Assembly (NCBI RefSeq): GCF_014145675.1
Contig: NZ_JACGZW010000009.1
Location: 124,001 to 188,000 of the forward strand
From: Amycolatopsis dendrobii
GTDB taxonomy: Bacteria; Actinomycetota; Actinomycetes; Mycobacteriales; Pseudonocardiaceae
Length of the DNA: 64,000 nucleotides
Direction of reading: 5' to 3'
The position numbers and the translations under genes were made by a program. Shown piece after piece: positions 34,629 through 43,287 of this stretch. Position 1 is the stretch's first letter. Every line of letters starts with the position of its first letter. The notes beneath the pieces are model-generated. The model was not told where the DNA came from and searched no databases. It saw only the letters and a program-made list of their open reading frames with translations.

Positions 34629-35462
34629 TCACGGGAGCCAGGAAAGACGGCCTTTCAGCAACGAATAGCCGACGAAGGACACCACATCGAACAAAGTATG
34701 CGCGGCGATGAGCGGCCACAGCCGGTTGGTCCGCTGCCACACGCGGCCGAACACCAGTCCCATCACGAGGTTGCCGACGAACCCGCCGAACCCTTGGTAC
34801 AGGTGGTAGGAACCGCGAAGTACCGCGGCGCCGAACAGCGACGCGTTCTCGCGCACGCCGAGTTGCCGCAGCCGCGTGAGCAGATAGCCGATCACGAGCA
34901 CTTCCTCGGCGAAAGCGTTGCCGAAGGCGGAAAGCGTCAGCGCGATCGGCCGCCACCAGGTATCGCCCAAAGTGGACGGTTGCACCGCGAGGCTGAACCC
35001 GAGGTGATACGAGAGGAAATACAGCGCGAGCCCGGGAATGCCGATCAGCGCGGCGATTCCGACGGTGATGAGCGCGTCGGAACGGATGCGCCGGCTCAGG
35101 CCGATTTCGCGCAGTTTCATCCCGGCCCGCCACAGCAGGTACAGCCCGAGCCCGCCCCAGCCGATCAGCTGCGCGGCGCTCAGCAGCTGCTGGAGCAGGT
35201 CCAGCAGGCTCGCCGCCGCGCGCGGGACGTTGAGCTGCACTTGCTGCTGAGCCAACGGGGTCGGCCGGAGCAGAGAGTCCACAAGGGACAGCAGGCTGCG
35301 CGCACCGGACAGTCCGAGGGTGATGCCGAAAACGAGGACCAGCTCGATCTTGACCGCCCGCCGCTCGCGGGCGTCGGTGATCGGAGCCGGGAACGCCGGA
35401 AGTGCCGGATTGAGCCAGGAACGCAGGCCCGATGGCCCTCCGGAACGCTCTGTGGTGCGCAT
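34629..35462 (-). CDS. CPBP-family intramembrane metalloprotease
   Basis: It is a multi-pass membrane protein of the CPBP (CAAX protease and bacteriocin-processing) family. The conserved motifs are seen: EEVLVIGYLLTRLRQ (motif 1, EE and R), SYHLYQG with its neighbour F/N-rich loop (motif 2, His), and AAHTLFDVV (motif 3, His). About seven to eight membrane helices fill 277 residues. It is divergent from the F420-type oxidoreductase gene with only 22 bases between the starts. Its target is unknown. Confidence 0.93.
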   Translation of the reverse strand: MRTTERSGGPSGLRSWLNPALPAFPAPITDARERRAVKIELVLVFGITLGLSGARSLLSLVDSLLRPTPLAQQQVQLNVPRAAASLLDLLQQLLSAAQLIGWGGLGLYLLWRAGMKLREIGLSRRIRSDALITVGIAALIGIPGLALYFLSYHLGFSLAVQPSTLGDTWWRPIALTLSAFGNAFAEEVLVIGYLLTRLRQLGVRENASLFGAAVLRGSYHLYQGFGGFVGNLVMGLVFGRVWQRTNRLWPLIAAHTLFDVVSFVGYSLLKGRLSWLP

Positions 35463-35484
35463 GAACGCACGCTACCGTCGGGGT

Positions 35485-35952
35485 ATGCCGAGGACTATCG
35501 CCACCAACACGAAGGTCGAGCGCGCCGAGCTGGTCGCGTTCCTCAAGCAGCGGCACCACGCGATGCTGGTGACCACCCGCGCCGACGGACGGCCGCAGCT
35601 GTCCCCGAACACGTGCGGCGTCGACGACGAGGGCCGGATCGTCATCGCGACGTATCCCAAGCGCGCGAAGGCGGTGAACCTCCGGCGCAACTCCCAGGTG
35701 TCGGTGTGCGTGCTGTCGGACGAGTGGAACGGCCCGTGGGTGCAGGTCGACGGGACCGCGGAGGTGATCGACCTGCCGGATTCGGTCGAGCCGCTGGTCG
35801 ACTACTTCCGCAGCATCTCCGGCGAGCACCCCGACTGGGACGAGTACCGCGAGGCGATGCGCAAACAGGGCAAGAGCCTGATCCGGATCACGATCGACCG
35901 CTGGGGGCCGATCGCGACCGGCGGTTTCCCTCCGGAGCTGGCGGACGACTGA
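35485..35952 (+). CDS. PPOX-class F420-dependent oxidoreductase
   Basis: This 155-residue split-barrel protein belongs to the pyridoxamine-phosphate-oxidase-like (FDOR) superfamily. Marks are HHAMLVTTRADGRPQLSPN, VIATYPKRAKAVNLRRN and WVQVDGTAEVIDLP. The lysine/arginine pattern (KRAKAVNLRRN) fits F420 binding rather than FMN. ATG 35485 is chosen over the longer frame, which would run into the divergent gene. The substrate is unknown. Confidence 0.9.
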   Translation: MPRTIATNTKVERAELVAFLKQRHHAMLVTTRADGRPQLSPNTCGVDDEGRIVIATYPKRAKAVNLRRNSQVSVCVLSDEWNGPWVQVDGTAEVIDLPDSVEPLVDYFRSISGEHPDWDEYREAMRKQGKSLIRITIDRWGPIATGGFPPELADD

Positions 35953-35968
35953 GGTCCTTTACGGCCAG

Positions 35969-36769
35969 TCAGGCCTCGCCGTGCTGGTGGCGCAGGAACG
36001 GGCAGCCGAGCAATCGCCGCAGTTCCGCGGCCAGCTGCGGCGGGCTGTCGACCGTGCGGGAGAACGCGAGGCGGACGTCGTGGTCGCCTGCTGTCGATTC
36101 CACGCGCAGGCGCAGGCCGTACCGGTCGAGGCCGAGCGGGCGGATCCGGCCGCCGCGCAGGTCCGCGGGCAGGTGCCGGGCCAGCTGTTCCACCACGTCC
36201 GGATGGTCGCTTTCCAGGTGCCGCAGCCATTCGGCCTCGTAGTCGTGGAACGGGTCCGGCGGGGCCGCGCTGAACATGTGCGGCCGCAGCGAATGCGTGC
36301 CCTCCGCGTCGGCCAGCACCAGCGACGCCGGGGTCAGCCGGAGCAGCGTGAGGCCGTGGCCGACGTCGAGGAGCCGGTGGTCCGGCCGCTGCTCGGCGAT
36401 CGACACCGCACGCGCGCGAGCCGACACCGCCGTCAGCGGCCGGAGCCATCCGGTGATCCACAGCAGGCCGCGGACCGGTTCCCGCAGCGCCACCGGGGCG
36501 TGGTCGGCGAGCTCGACCATGACGGCGAGCTCGCCGCGTTGAGCCTGCCGGGACGCGCACACCATCGGGTGCTCGTCCGGCAGAAGAATGCTGACGCTTC
36601 CGCTGTGGTGCACGTGATGCAGGACGGGCTCGACACGTTCGGCTTCGCAGCCGGCGCTTTCGACGGTCGGCATGATCGTCGCCGGGCCGCCGCGGGTCGC
36701 GATCGTCTTGGCGCGTTCGGCGGGGTTCGGCGCGGGCGGGCGGCGCACGGATACGGGTGCCTCGGTCAC
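35969..36769 (-). CDS. DUF2470 protein, iron-regulated
   Basis: The C-terminal 90 residues (FHDYEAEWLRHLESDHPDVV, then LDRYGLRLRVESTAGDHDVRL) resemble DUF2470, the domain that ends HugZ-type haem-degrading oxygenases. The N-terminal half looks like a reduced split-barrel but lacks clear cofactor residues, and contains VLHHVHHSGSV. The start is GTG 36769 with GGAGGTGA before it. A near-perfect iron box stands 15 bases upstream, so it should be repressed by iron-loaded IdeR. A role in iron or haem use is inference. Confidence 0.85.
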   Translation of the reverse strand: MTEAPVSVRRPPAPNPAERAKTIATRGGPATIMPTVESAGCEAERVEPVLHHVHHSGSVSILLPDEHPMVCASRQAQRGELAVMVELADHAPVALREPVRGLLWITGWLRPLTAVSARARAVSIAEQRPDHRLLDVGHGLTLLRLTPASLVLADAEGTHSLRPHMFSAAPPDPFHDYEAEWLRHLESDHPDVVEQLARHLPADLRGGRIRPLGLDRYGLRLRVESTAGDHDVRLAFSRTVDSPPQLAAELRRLLGCPFLRHQHGEA

Positions 36770-36783
36770 GGCTCACCTCCTAC

Positions 36784-36802
36784 TTAGGTGAGCCTAACCT
36801 GA
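36784..36802. promoter_or_regulatory. Near-perfect IdeR/DtxR iron box
   Basis: TTAGGTGAGCCTAACCTGA matches the iron-box consensus TTAGGTTAGCCTAACCTAA at 17 of 19 positions. It lies directly upstream of the DUF2470 ribosome site, in the place of a repressor site at a promoter. Confidence 0.85.
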
Positions 36803-36979
36803 ATTGCCGGGCGAAGGGAAGAGTGCGCGGGAAGATCACCCACGGATCGGGAAAGCGCTGGTCAACGGATTGGCCGAAGGGTGAGACCGGGCGGATTCGG
36901 CTTGCGGGACCGGTTGATCCCCTTCGGAGAGGGTGTCCGCAGAGCGAACGATTTTGTCCTCTTGCCGTACGCTACTAGC

Positions 36980-37855
36980 GTGTCAGTCGTGTCAAGCGCT
37001 GTGGAACTCACGCCCCCCGGCCCCCGTGGAATTCCTCCCCTGTTCGCGCGGCTCGTCGACGACTCGGCGCTCTTCCCGCCCGCGGACGTCGCGATGCCGG
37101 AGGCGCTGCGCGCGCACTTCGAATCGCGCGGCGGGGAACACGCCGGGGTGCTCGGGGTTTTCCTGTGCCAGGCCTCGCGGCTGCCGGAGCTGATCACCGA
37201 GCTGATCAAGATCAAGCCCAAGGAGCCGCTGCCGCTGTCGCTGATCATCGACACCGGGCTCGGCGGCGTTCCGAAGGCGATCTCGATTGTCGAATCGCGC
37301 AGCGAACTGCTGTCGCTGCGGATGGTGGAGATGCCCGCCCCGTCCGACGTCGACGAGGTGTGGCTCGAACGCGTCTCGGAGTTCGTTCCCGAGGACGTCA
37401 TCCGGGTGGTCGAACCGCGCCGCGGCGTCGGCTGGCTGGACGGCGTCCGCAACGTGATCGAACACGGCAGCTGGCCGAAGATCCGCTGCGGCGGCAAGGC
37501 GGGGGAGAACTTCCCCAGCGTGGACGAGGTCGCCGACTTCCTGTCCGTGGTCAGCGGCTCGCCGGGAGCCTCGTTCAAGGCGACGAACAGCCTGCACCGC
37601 GCGGTGCGGCACGTCGACCCGGAAACCGGCTTCACGCATCACGGCTTCCTGAACCTGCTCGTCGCGTCGGCGCGCTGCCTCTCCGGCGGCGACGTCCGCG
37701 CGGCGCTGGAATCGACCGACGGCAAGGCGCTCGCGGACGAAGCACGCGCGCTGCCGGAGCCTGCCGCGAAGGCGGTCCGGGAGCTGTTCGGGTCGTACGC
37801 GGCGGCATCGTTCGCCGAGCCGGTGGCCGACCTGGGTGAACTCGAGCTGCTGTGA
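36980..37855 (+). CDS. Conserved hypothetical protein, soluble
   Basis: The product of about 291 residues is a soluble alpha/beta protein. Repeated strand-helix pattern (LPLSLIIDTGLGGV, LLSLRMVEMP, IRCGGKAGENFPSVDEVADF, HHGFLNLLVASARCL) hints at a TIM-barrel-like fold. No family or catalytic motif is recognised. GTG 36980 is taken; GTG 36989 and 37001 are in frame. It overlaps the following IclR gene by four bases (GTGA), so they are coupled. Confidence 0.72.
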   Translation: MSVVSSAVELTPPGPRGIPPLFARLVDDSALFPPADVAMPEALRAHFESRGGEHAGVLGVFLCQASRLPELITELIKIKPKEPLPLSLIIDTGLGGVPKAISIVESRSELLSLRMVEMPAPSDVDEVWLERVSEFVPEDVIRVVEPRRGVGWLDGVRNVIEHGSWPKIRCGGKAGENFPSVDEVADFLSVVSGSPGASFKATNSLHRAVRHVDPETGFTHHGFLNLLVASARCLSGGDVRAALESTDGKALADEARALPEPAAKAVRELFGSYAAASFAEPVADLGELELL

Positions 37856-38487
37856 GCACGGAGGGGTCGCTGACCCTCGACCGCGGTCTCGCGCTGCTGC
37901 AGGCGGTGGCCGATTCGGGCGAGCAGGCGGCGACCATCTCCGAACTCGCGGTGACCATCGGCGCCAGCCGCGCGGCGGTGTACCGGCTGCTGGTGCCGCT
38001 GGCCGAACGCGGCCTGATCTGGCGGGACGGCACGAAGGTGCGGCTCGGCGTCGGAGTGCTGCGGCTGGCCGGTCAGGTGCTGCCACAGCTGCGCGAGGCC
38101 GCGCGGCCGGTGTTGCGCGAGCTGGCGGAGAAGGTCGGCGCAACGGCGCATCTGACGGTGGCGCAGGGCGATCACGCGCAGGCAGTCGCGGTGGTGGAGC
38201 CGTCGTGGACGAGCTACCACGTGGCGTACCGGGTCGGCAGCAGGCACGCGCTCGCCGCGGGTGCCGCGGGGCGGGCGATGGCGTTGCGACCCGGCGGCAC
38301 TGACAAGTGGGCCGTTTCGACAGGCGAGATCGAGGCTGGTGCTTCGGGCGTCGCCGCGCCGGTGCGCGGGGTTCCCGGGCTGCGGGCGAGCGTCGGGGTG
38401 ATCTCGTTGGAGCCGTTGGCTTCCGACGAGGTCGGGCCCCTGGCGGTAGCGGCGGCTTTCAAGCTGGCCGAGGTGCTGCGGACCTAG
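37852..38487 (+). CDS. IclR-family transcriptional regulator
   Basis: The N-terminal winged helix-turn-helix has TLDRGLALLQAVADSG, TISELAVTIGASRAAVYRLL and ERGLIWRDG, typical of IclR. The ligand-binding domain follows but is short: 211 residues against about 250 in the family, with the loss near the end. It is coupled to the upstream unknown protein, which it may regulate. The effector is unknown. Its end overlaps the convergent gene by four bases. Confidence 0.9.
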   Translation: MSTEGSLTLDRGLALLQAVADSGEQAATISELAVTIGASRAAVYRLLVPLAERGLIWRDGTKVRLGVGVLRLAGQVLPQLREAARPVLRELAEKVGATAHLTVAQGDHAQAVAVVEPSWTSYHVAYRVGSRHALAAGAAGRAMALRPGGTDKWAVSTGEIEAGASGVAAPVRGVPGLRASVGVISLEPLASDEVGPLAVAAAFKLAEVLRT

Positions 38488-39152
38488 CGGCGGGACGCGG
38501 CGACCAGCGGGCGGACCATGGTCAGCAGCAGCGCCAGGTCCACGGTGAACAGCAGCCGCTCGAACAGCCCGAGCGTCACTTCCTGCTGCGCGGGCCCGGT
38601 GATCAGGGCGAACACGAAGCCGCCCAGCACCACCGCCACGCTGGCGAAACTCGCGATGGCCAGCCCACGGATCGTCGTGCGGCGCGGTTCCCACGGGCAC
38701 GATCGGCCGCCGCGGCGGGTCAGCAGCCAGGCGGCCGTGGGGAGTGCGAGGAAAGCGGTGAGGGCGGCGGCGTTGTGCAGCTGGCCGTCGAAGGAACGGG
38801 CTTCGCCGTTGGGGTCGACCGGGACCGTCGCGCAGATCGTGAGACCGGCGCACCACACACCGAGCAGGAGGACGACCGCCGGCGAGCGGCGGGCTTTGAC
38901 GAGTCCGGCCAGCAACGCCAGCGAGCCCAGCGCGAGCGCGAGGCACATGACGGTGAACAGCCGCGCGGCCGAATGGTCGCCGAGCCTGCCGTAGACGTAC
39001 TCCGACAGCGTCTGCCAGATCGGGCTGATTTGCGCGGAAAGCCGCAGGTGCAGGTCCGTGGCGATGAGCACGGCCGCGCCGATGCCGACCAGCGCGAGCC
39101 TGCCGTGCACCGGCGACACCGGAGACACGGCGGCACGGGAGGTGGTCGGCAC
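38484..39152 (-). CDS. DUF998 family membrane protein
   Basis: Six membrane helices fill this 222-residue protein. The first extracellular loop has LRLSAQISPIWQTLSEYVYG and the middle has DPNGEARSFDGQLHNAAAL, both in the DUF998 pattern. The family has no assigned function. It is convergent with the IclR gene. Confidence 0.88.
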   Translation of the reverse strand: MPTTSRAAVSPVSPVHGRLALVGIGAAVLIATDLHLRLSAQISPIWQTLSEYVYGRLGDHSAARLFTVMCLALALGSLALLAGLVKARRSPAVVLLLGVWCAGLTICATVPVDPNGEARSFDGQLHNAAALTAFLALPTAAWLLTRRGGRSCPWEPRRTTIRGLAIASFASVAVVLGGFVFALITGPAQQEVTLGLFERLLFTVDLALLLTMVRPLVAASRR

Positions 39153-39259
39153 GGGTGCTCCTCGGCGGTCATGGCGGAGGCCATGGCGTCACCGGCGGTT
39201 CACCTGGTCCTCGTTCGGGGGTTCCGAAGAGGTTACCCGGCGTTCCTGTGAAACGGCCG

Positions 39260-39859
39260 TTACCAGAGCAGCTGGGCCAGCGCGAACGCGGCGAACCCGG
39301 CGAACACGAACCCGGCGGTCCGCTGGATCAGCTTCGGCCGGATCCGGTCGCGGATCTTCGCCCCGATGAACACCGCCAGTCCGGCGACCGACACCAGCGC
39401 GACGAACGCGCCGACCCCGACCGCGAACGGGTTGCCGAGCCGGGCGACGAGACCCGCGGTCGCCAGCTGCGAGGCGTCGCCCCACTCCGCGGCGAAGAGC
39501 ACGCCGAACGACGTCAGTGCGGAACGCAGGAACGACACCGGACCCGGCCCGGACCGCGACGCGTCCTCGCCCGCTTCGCTGCCTTCGCTGAAGCCCTCGC
39601 GCAGCAGCAGGAACGCGCCGACTCCGAACATCGCGGCGACCAGCACCGAAACAAGGGTTTCCGGCAAGAGCGTGAGCAGGCTTCCGAAAGCGACCGCGAT
39701 CACGCATTGCACGGCGAACGCCACGCATACTCCGGCGAATACCGGCCAGGCGCGGAAACGAGTGGTGAGCACGAGCGTCGCGACGAGCGTCTTGTCCGGC
39801 AGCTCGACGGCCAGGACCAGGCCGAACGCGCTGAACAGAGCGATCAATGCGGGAGACAT
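39260..39859 (-). CDS. GDT1/TMEM165-family (UPF0016) cation transporter
   Basis: Proteins of this family export Mn2+ or Ca2+. The two family repeats each carry an acidic motif, here AVELPDKTLVATLVL and FAAEWGDASQLATAGL, and about six membrane helices are present in 199 residues. The ATG at 39859 places the first motif in helix 1; the longer frame adds a polar stretch. It is divergent from cutA with about 170 bases between. Ion choice is not readable. No Mn riboswitch was seen in the gap. Confidence 0.9.
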   Translation of the reverse strand: MSPALIALFSAFGLVLAVELPDKTLVATLVLTTRFRAWPVFAGVCVAFAVQCVIAVAFGSLLTLLPETLVSVLVAAMFGVGAFLLLREGFSEGSEAGEDASRSGPGPVSFLRSALTSFGVLFAAEWGDASQLATAGLVARLGNPFAVGVGAFVALVSVAGLAVFIGAKIRDRIRPKLIQRTAGFVFAGFAAFALAQLLW

Positions 39860-40032
39860 GGGTTCGTGCTCACCCCTTTCACTGCAACGATAAAGGGGAG
39901 GTTCAGAAAACCGCAAGCTGATGGGTTTCGCGAATTGCCTGATAAGGTCGGCAGAATGCTCGCCGGTGGTTAGCCGGATAATTTTTTTCGGTGCGCCGAA
40001 TTCTGTTTTCCGGCTGCGGTACGGTGCGGGTC

Positions 40033-40353
40033 ATGTCTGCTGACCACGTCGTCGTCACCACCACCGTCGACTCCGAGGCCGCCGCGCGCACCATCGCCGC
40101 GAGCGCCATCGAGGCCCGGCTCGCCGCGTGCGCCCAGATCGTGGGGCCGATCACCAGCGTTTTCCGGTGGGAGGACGAGGTGCAGACGGCGGCCGAATGG
40201 CGGGTCGAGTGCAAGACGGCCGCGGACCGGTCCGGCGCGCTGGAGGAGTTCCTGAACGTGCGGCATCCGTACGACCTGCCCGAGGTCATCGTCACGCCGA
40301 TCGTCGGCGGCAGCCCGCGGTACCTGTCGTGGCTCGTGGAGGAGACCCGCTGA
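40033..40353 (+). CDS. cutA: CutA-like divalent ion tolerance protein
   Basis: The 106-residue trimeric protein has the CutA marks VVVTTTVDSEAAARTIAAS, LAACAQIVGPITSVFRWEDEV, EWRVECKT and HPYDLPEVIVTPI. It is linked with copper tolerance in E. coli, though the role in Actinobacteria is unproved. The ATG at 40033 gives the family length. It is divergent from the GDT1-like gene, so two metal-linked genes share a control region. Confidence 0.95.
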   Translation: MSADHVVVTTTVDSEAAARTIAASAIEARLAACAQIVGPITSVFRWEDEVQTAAEWRVECKTAADRSGALEEFLNVRHPYDLPEVIVTPIVGGSPRYLSWLVEETR

Positions 40354-40409
40354 GCACCACCTGATCGGGGGTAGCTCGGACTGGGTCGGGCACCGGATTT
40401 CAGCAGGTC

Positions 40410-40429
40410 GGCGGGACGTTGGTCCTGGC
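40410..40429. promoter_or_regulatory. DosR-box-like palindrome upstream of cydA
   Basis: The sequence CGGGACGTTGGTCCTG, with GGGAC-N4-GTCC at its core, matches the DosR consensus at about 13 of 20 places. It lies about 57-76 bases before the chosen cydA start. The match is moderate, since the flanking TT and AA are lost. Confidence 0.4.
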
Positions 40430-40485
40430 TAGTTCAGGACGTGTTGAACTGGCTGGCGCGGGGACGCGCGCGGAGGATCGAACCC

Positions 40486-41988
40486 GTGGATGTCCTTGAG
40501 CTCGCGCGGTGGCAGTTCGGCATCACCACCGTCTACCACTTCCTGATGGTCCCGCTGACCATCGGACTTTCGGTGCTGGTCGCGGCCATGCAGACGGCAT
40601 GGGTGCGCACCGGCAAGCCGCGGCACCTCAAGATGACGAAGTTCTGGGGCAAGCTGCTGCTCGTCAACTTCGCCATGGGCGTGGTGACCGGGATCGTGCA
40701 GGAGTTCCAGTTCGGGATGAGCTGGAGCGCCTACTCCCGGTTCGTCGGCGACGTGTTCGGCGCGCCGCTCGCGATGGAAGGCCTCCTCGCGTTCTTCGTC
40801 GAGTCGGTCTTCCTCGGCCTGTGGATCTTCGGCTGGGACCGGCTGCCCAAGAAGATCCACCTGGCCTGCGCCTGGGCGTTCTCGCTGGCCACGATGGCTT
40901 CGGCGTACTTCATCCTCGCCGCGAACTCGTGGATGCAGCATCCGGTGGGCGTCGAATTCGTGAACGGCAAGCCGACGATGAACTCGATCGGCGCGGTGCT
41001 CACGAACAACACGGCGCTCGCCGCGATCCCGCACACGCTCGCCGGCGCGTTCTCGGTGGCGGCGGCCTTCCTGGTCGGCGTGGCCGGATGGCACCTGTGG
41101 CGGAAGCGCGCTGCGGATTCGGACGAACACCGCGATGTCTGGCGCTCGTCGCTGCGCCTCGGCGGCTGGGTCGGCGTCGTCGCGTTCGCGGTCCTGGCGA
41201 TCACCGGCGACATGCAGGGCAAGCTGATGTTCGAGCAGCAGCCGATGAAGATGGCGTCGGCCGAGGCGTTGTGCCACACGGAAAAGCCGGCGAGCTTCTC
41301 GATCATCGCGATCGGCGACGTGGCAGGAGCGAACTGCGAGGACGTCAAGACGTTCAACGTGCCCGCGCTGCTGTCCTTCTTGGCGCACAACGACTTCTCC
41401 ACCGAGGTCAAGGGCGTGGAGAACCTGGTTTCGGAATACCAGGCGAAATACGGCACGAACTACCCCGACGACCCGGCGCTCGGTTCGCTCGCGGGCAAGC
41501 CGATCGACTACGTGCCCAGCCTGCCGGTGACGTACTGGGGCTTCCGCATCATGATCGGCTTCGGCGCGATCTCCGCGGGCATCGGCCTGCTGGCCCTGTG
41601 GCTCACCCGCCGAGGCCGAATCCCCGGCGGACGCTGGTTCCCGCTGCTGGTGCTCGGCGGCATCGCGACGCCGTTCATCGGCAACAGCGCGGGCTGGATC
41701 TTCACCGAGATGGGTCGGCAGCCGTTCGTGGTCGCGCCCAATCCGACCGGCGTCGAGGGCATGTGGATGTTCACGGCGCAGGCGGTCTCGAAGCTGACGG
41801 TCGGCGAGATCCTGACGTCGCTGATCTCGCTGACGGTGCTCTACGCGGTGCTGGGCGTGGTGGAGCTGTACCTGATGCGCAAGTACATCCGGGGCGGGGT
41901 GGACGCGGTGATGCCCGCTGCCGCTTCTTCCGACGATTCTGATGATTCCGAGGATTCCGATGACCAGGCGCTTTCGTTCGCCTACTGA
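40486..41988 (+). CDS. cydA: Cytochrome bd oxidase subunit I
   Basis: This is the haem-bearing subunit of the high-affinity quinol oxidase used at low oxygen. It begins MDVLELARWQFGITTVYHFL with the axial His H18, continues with FQFGMSWSAYSRFVGDVFG, and has GWIFTEMGRQPFVV with the haem-side residues. About nine membrane helices are present in 500 residues. GTG 40486 is taken because GGAGG stands nine bases before it and the canonical start follows; the frame is open back to GTG 40441. The C-terminus ends in a Ser/Asp-rich tail. The cydB, cydDC and kinase genes follow. Confidence 0.96.
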   Translation: MDVLELARWQFGITTVYHFLMVPLTIGLSVLVAAMQTAWVRTGKPRHLKMTKFWGKLLLVNFAMGVVTGIVQEFQFGMSWSAYSRFVGDVFGAPLAMEGLLAFFVESVFLGLWIFGWDRLPKKIHLACAWAFSLATMASAYFILAANSWMQHPVGVEFVNGKPTMNSIGAVLTNNTALAAIPHTLAGAFSVAAAFLVGVAGWHLWRKRAADSDEHRDVWRSSLRLGGWVGVVAFAVLAITGDMQGKLMFEQQPMKMASAEALCHTEKPASFSIIAIGDVAGANCEDVKTFNVPALLSFLAHNDFSTEVKGVENLVSEYQAKYGTNYPDDPALGSLAGKPIDYVPSLPVTYWGFRIMIGFGAISAGIGLLALWLTRRGRIPGGRWFPLLVLGGIATPFIGNSAGWIFTEMGRQPFVVAPNPTGVEGMWMFTAQAVSKLTVGEILTSLISLTVLYAVLGVVELYLMRKYIRGGVDAVMPAAASSDDSDDSEDSDDQALSFAY

Positions 41989-42162
41989 CCCGGTGGAGCG
42001 GGCCGGGGTGCCGCCAGAGGACCCGGAGGGCCGGGTCTGGGCGCGGCCCGCTCCACTGGCCTGGACGAGCTGCCGGCGCAAGCCACCCGCCGCGTACGCA
42101 GCCCCCACCCTCACCGGGGGGACGCCCCGTACCCAGCGTAGTCGCGTGGTGGCTCTCGCGGG

Positions 42163-42228
42163 TTACCCACAGCAAATCTGTGGACAACTCGGCGGGTTGT
42201 GGATAACTCAGGGCCATCGTGGGGACAA
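42163..42228. promoter_or_regulatory. Four DnaA-box-like sites between cydA and cydB
   Basis: TTACCCACA (42163-42171), TGTGGACAA (42179-42187, perfect on the minus strand), TGTGGATAA (42198-42206, perfect on the minus strand) and TGGGGACAA (42220-42228) lie within 66 bases. Parts pair (CCCACAG with CTGTGG; GGGTTGT with ACAACCC), so a hairpin role is also possible. Confidence 0.6.
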
Positions 42229-42279
42229 CCCGGTGGCCGACCGGATGACGCCGGCTGGTGCCGGACGAGGTGAGTGGGT

Positions 42280-43287
42280 ATGACGCTCGAAACGCTGTGG
42301 TTCGCGATCGTCGCGTTGTTCTGGCTGGGGTATCTCTTCCTCGAAGGATTCGACTTCGGCGTCGGGATGCTGCTGCCCGTGCTCGGGAAGACGAACACCG
42401 AGCGGCGCGTCCTCGTCAACACGATCGGGCCGGTTTGGGACGGCAACGAGGTCTGGCTGATCGTCGCGGCCGGTGCGACCTTCGCGGCGTTCCCCGGCTG
42501 GTACGCGTCGCTTTTCTCCGGCGCGTATCTCCCGCTGCTGCTCGTTCTGATCGCGCTCATCGGGCGCGGCGTCGCCTTCGAGTACCGCGGCAAGGTCGAC
42601 TCCGAACGCTGGCGGCGCGTCTGGGACCGCGTGATCATCATCGGTTCCTGGATCCCGCCGCTGGGCGTCGGGTTGCTGCTCGCGACCACCGTGCTCGGCC
42701 TGCCGCTCGACGCGCAAGGCAACCGCGTCGGCTCGCCGTTCGAGTCGGTTCGGTGGGACACGCTGCTCGGCGCGGTCGCCATCGTCGGGTTCTCGCTCGT
42801 GCACGGCGCGGCGTTCCTTGCCCTCAAAACCAGCGGTGAACTGCGGGAACGTGCGCGCACTATCGCGCTGCGCATTCTCCCGGTCGGGCTGCTGCCGTTG
42901 GTCGCTTTCCTGGTGGTCGTCCAGGTCCGCGAAGGCAAACTGTGGACGCTCATCTCGCTGGTGATCGTCGTCCTCGCCGCGGCGGTGGCCTGGCTGCGGC
43001 TTTACGTCGACCGCGACGGGCAGGCGTTCGCCGCGCTCGCGGTCGTCATCACGGCCGCCGCGGTGACGTTCTTCGGCGCGCTCTACCCGAACGTCCTGCC
43101 GTCCACCCTCGACCCGGCGCACTCGCTGACCATCACGAACAGCGCAGTCAGCCACTACACGCTGACGGTGATGACCTGGGTCGGCGCGTTCGGCGCACCT
43201 GCTGTGCTGATCTATCAAGGCTGGACCTATTGGGTGTTCCGCAAGCGCATCGGCGTCCAGCACATCCCGGCGGTGCACGCACCATGA
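42280..43287 (+). CDS. cydB: Cytochrome bd oxidase subunit II
   Basis: It is the second core subunit of the bd oxidase. The start is MTLETLWFAIVALFWLGYLF followed by LEGFDFGVGML, the family motif with its acidic pair, then GPVWDGNEVWL and FPGWYASLFSG. Eight membrane helices fit the 335 residues. GAGGTGAG stands before the ATG. It overlaps cydDC by four bases (ATGA). The unusually long gap to cydA (291 bases) holds DnaA-box-like sites. Confidence 0.96.
   Translation: MTLETLWFAIVALFWLGYLFLEGFDFGVGMLLPVLGKTNTERRVLVNTIGPVWDGNEVWLIVAAGATFAAFPGWYASLFSGAYLPLLLVLIALIGRGVAFEYRGKVDSERWRRVWDRVIIIGSWIPPLGVGLLLATTVLGLPLDAQGNRVGSPFESVRWDTLLGAVAIVGFSLVHGAAFLALKTSGELRERARTIALRILPVGLLPLVAFLVVVQVREGKLWTLISLVIVVLAAAVAWLRLYVDRDGQAFAALAVVITAAAVTFFGALYPNVLPSTLDPAHSLTITNSAVSHYTLTVMTWVGAFGAPAVLIYQGWTYWVFRKRIGVQHIPAVHAP

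Noticed and set aside
39860..40032. A Mn riboswitch (yybP-ykoY) before the GDT1-like gene
   Set aside because: AAAGGGGAGGTT is seen only on the strand away from that gene, and the rest of the motif is missing.
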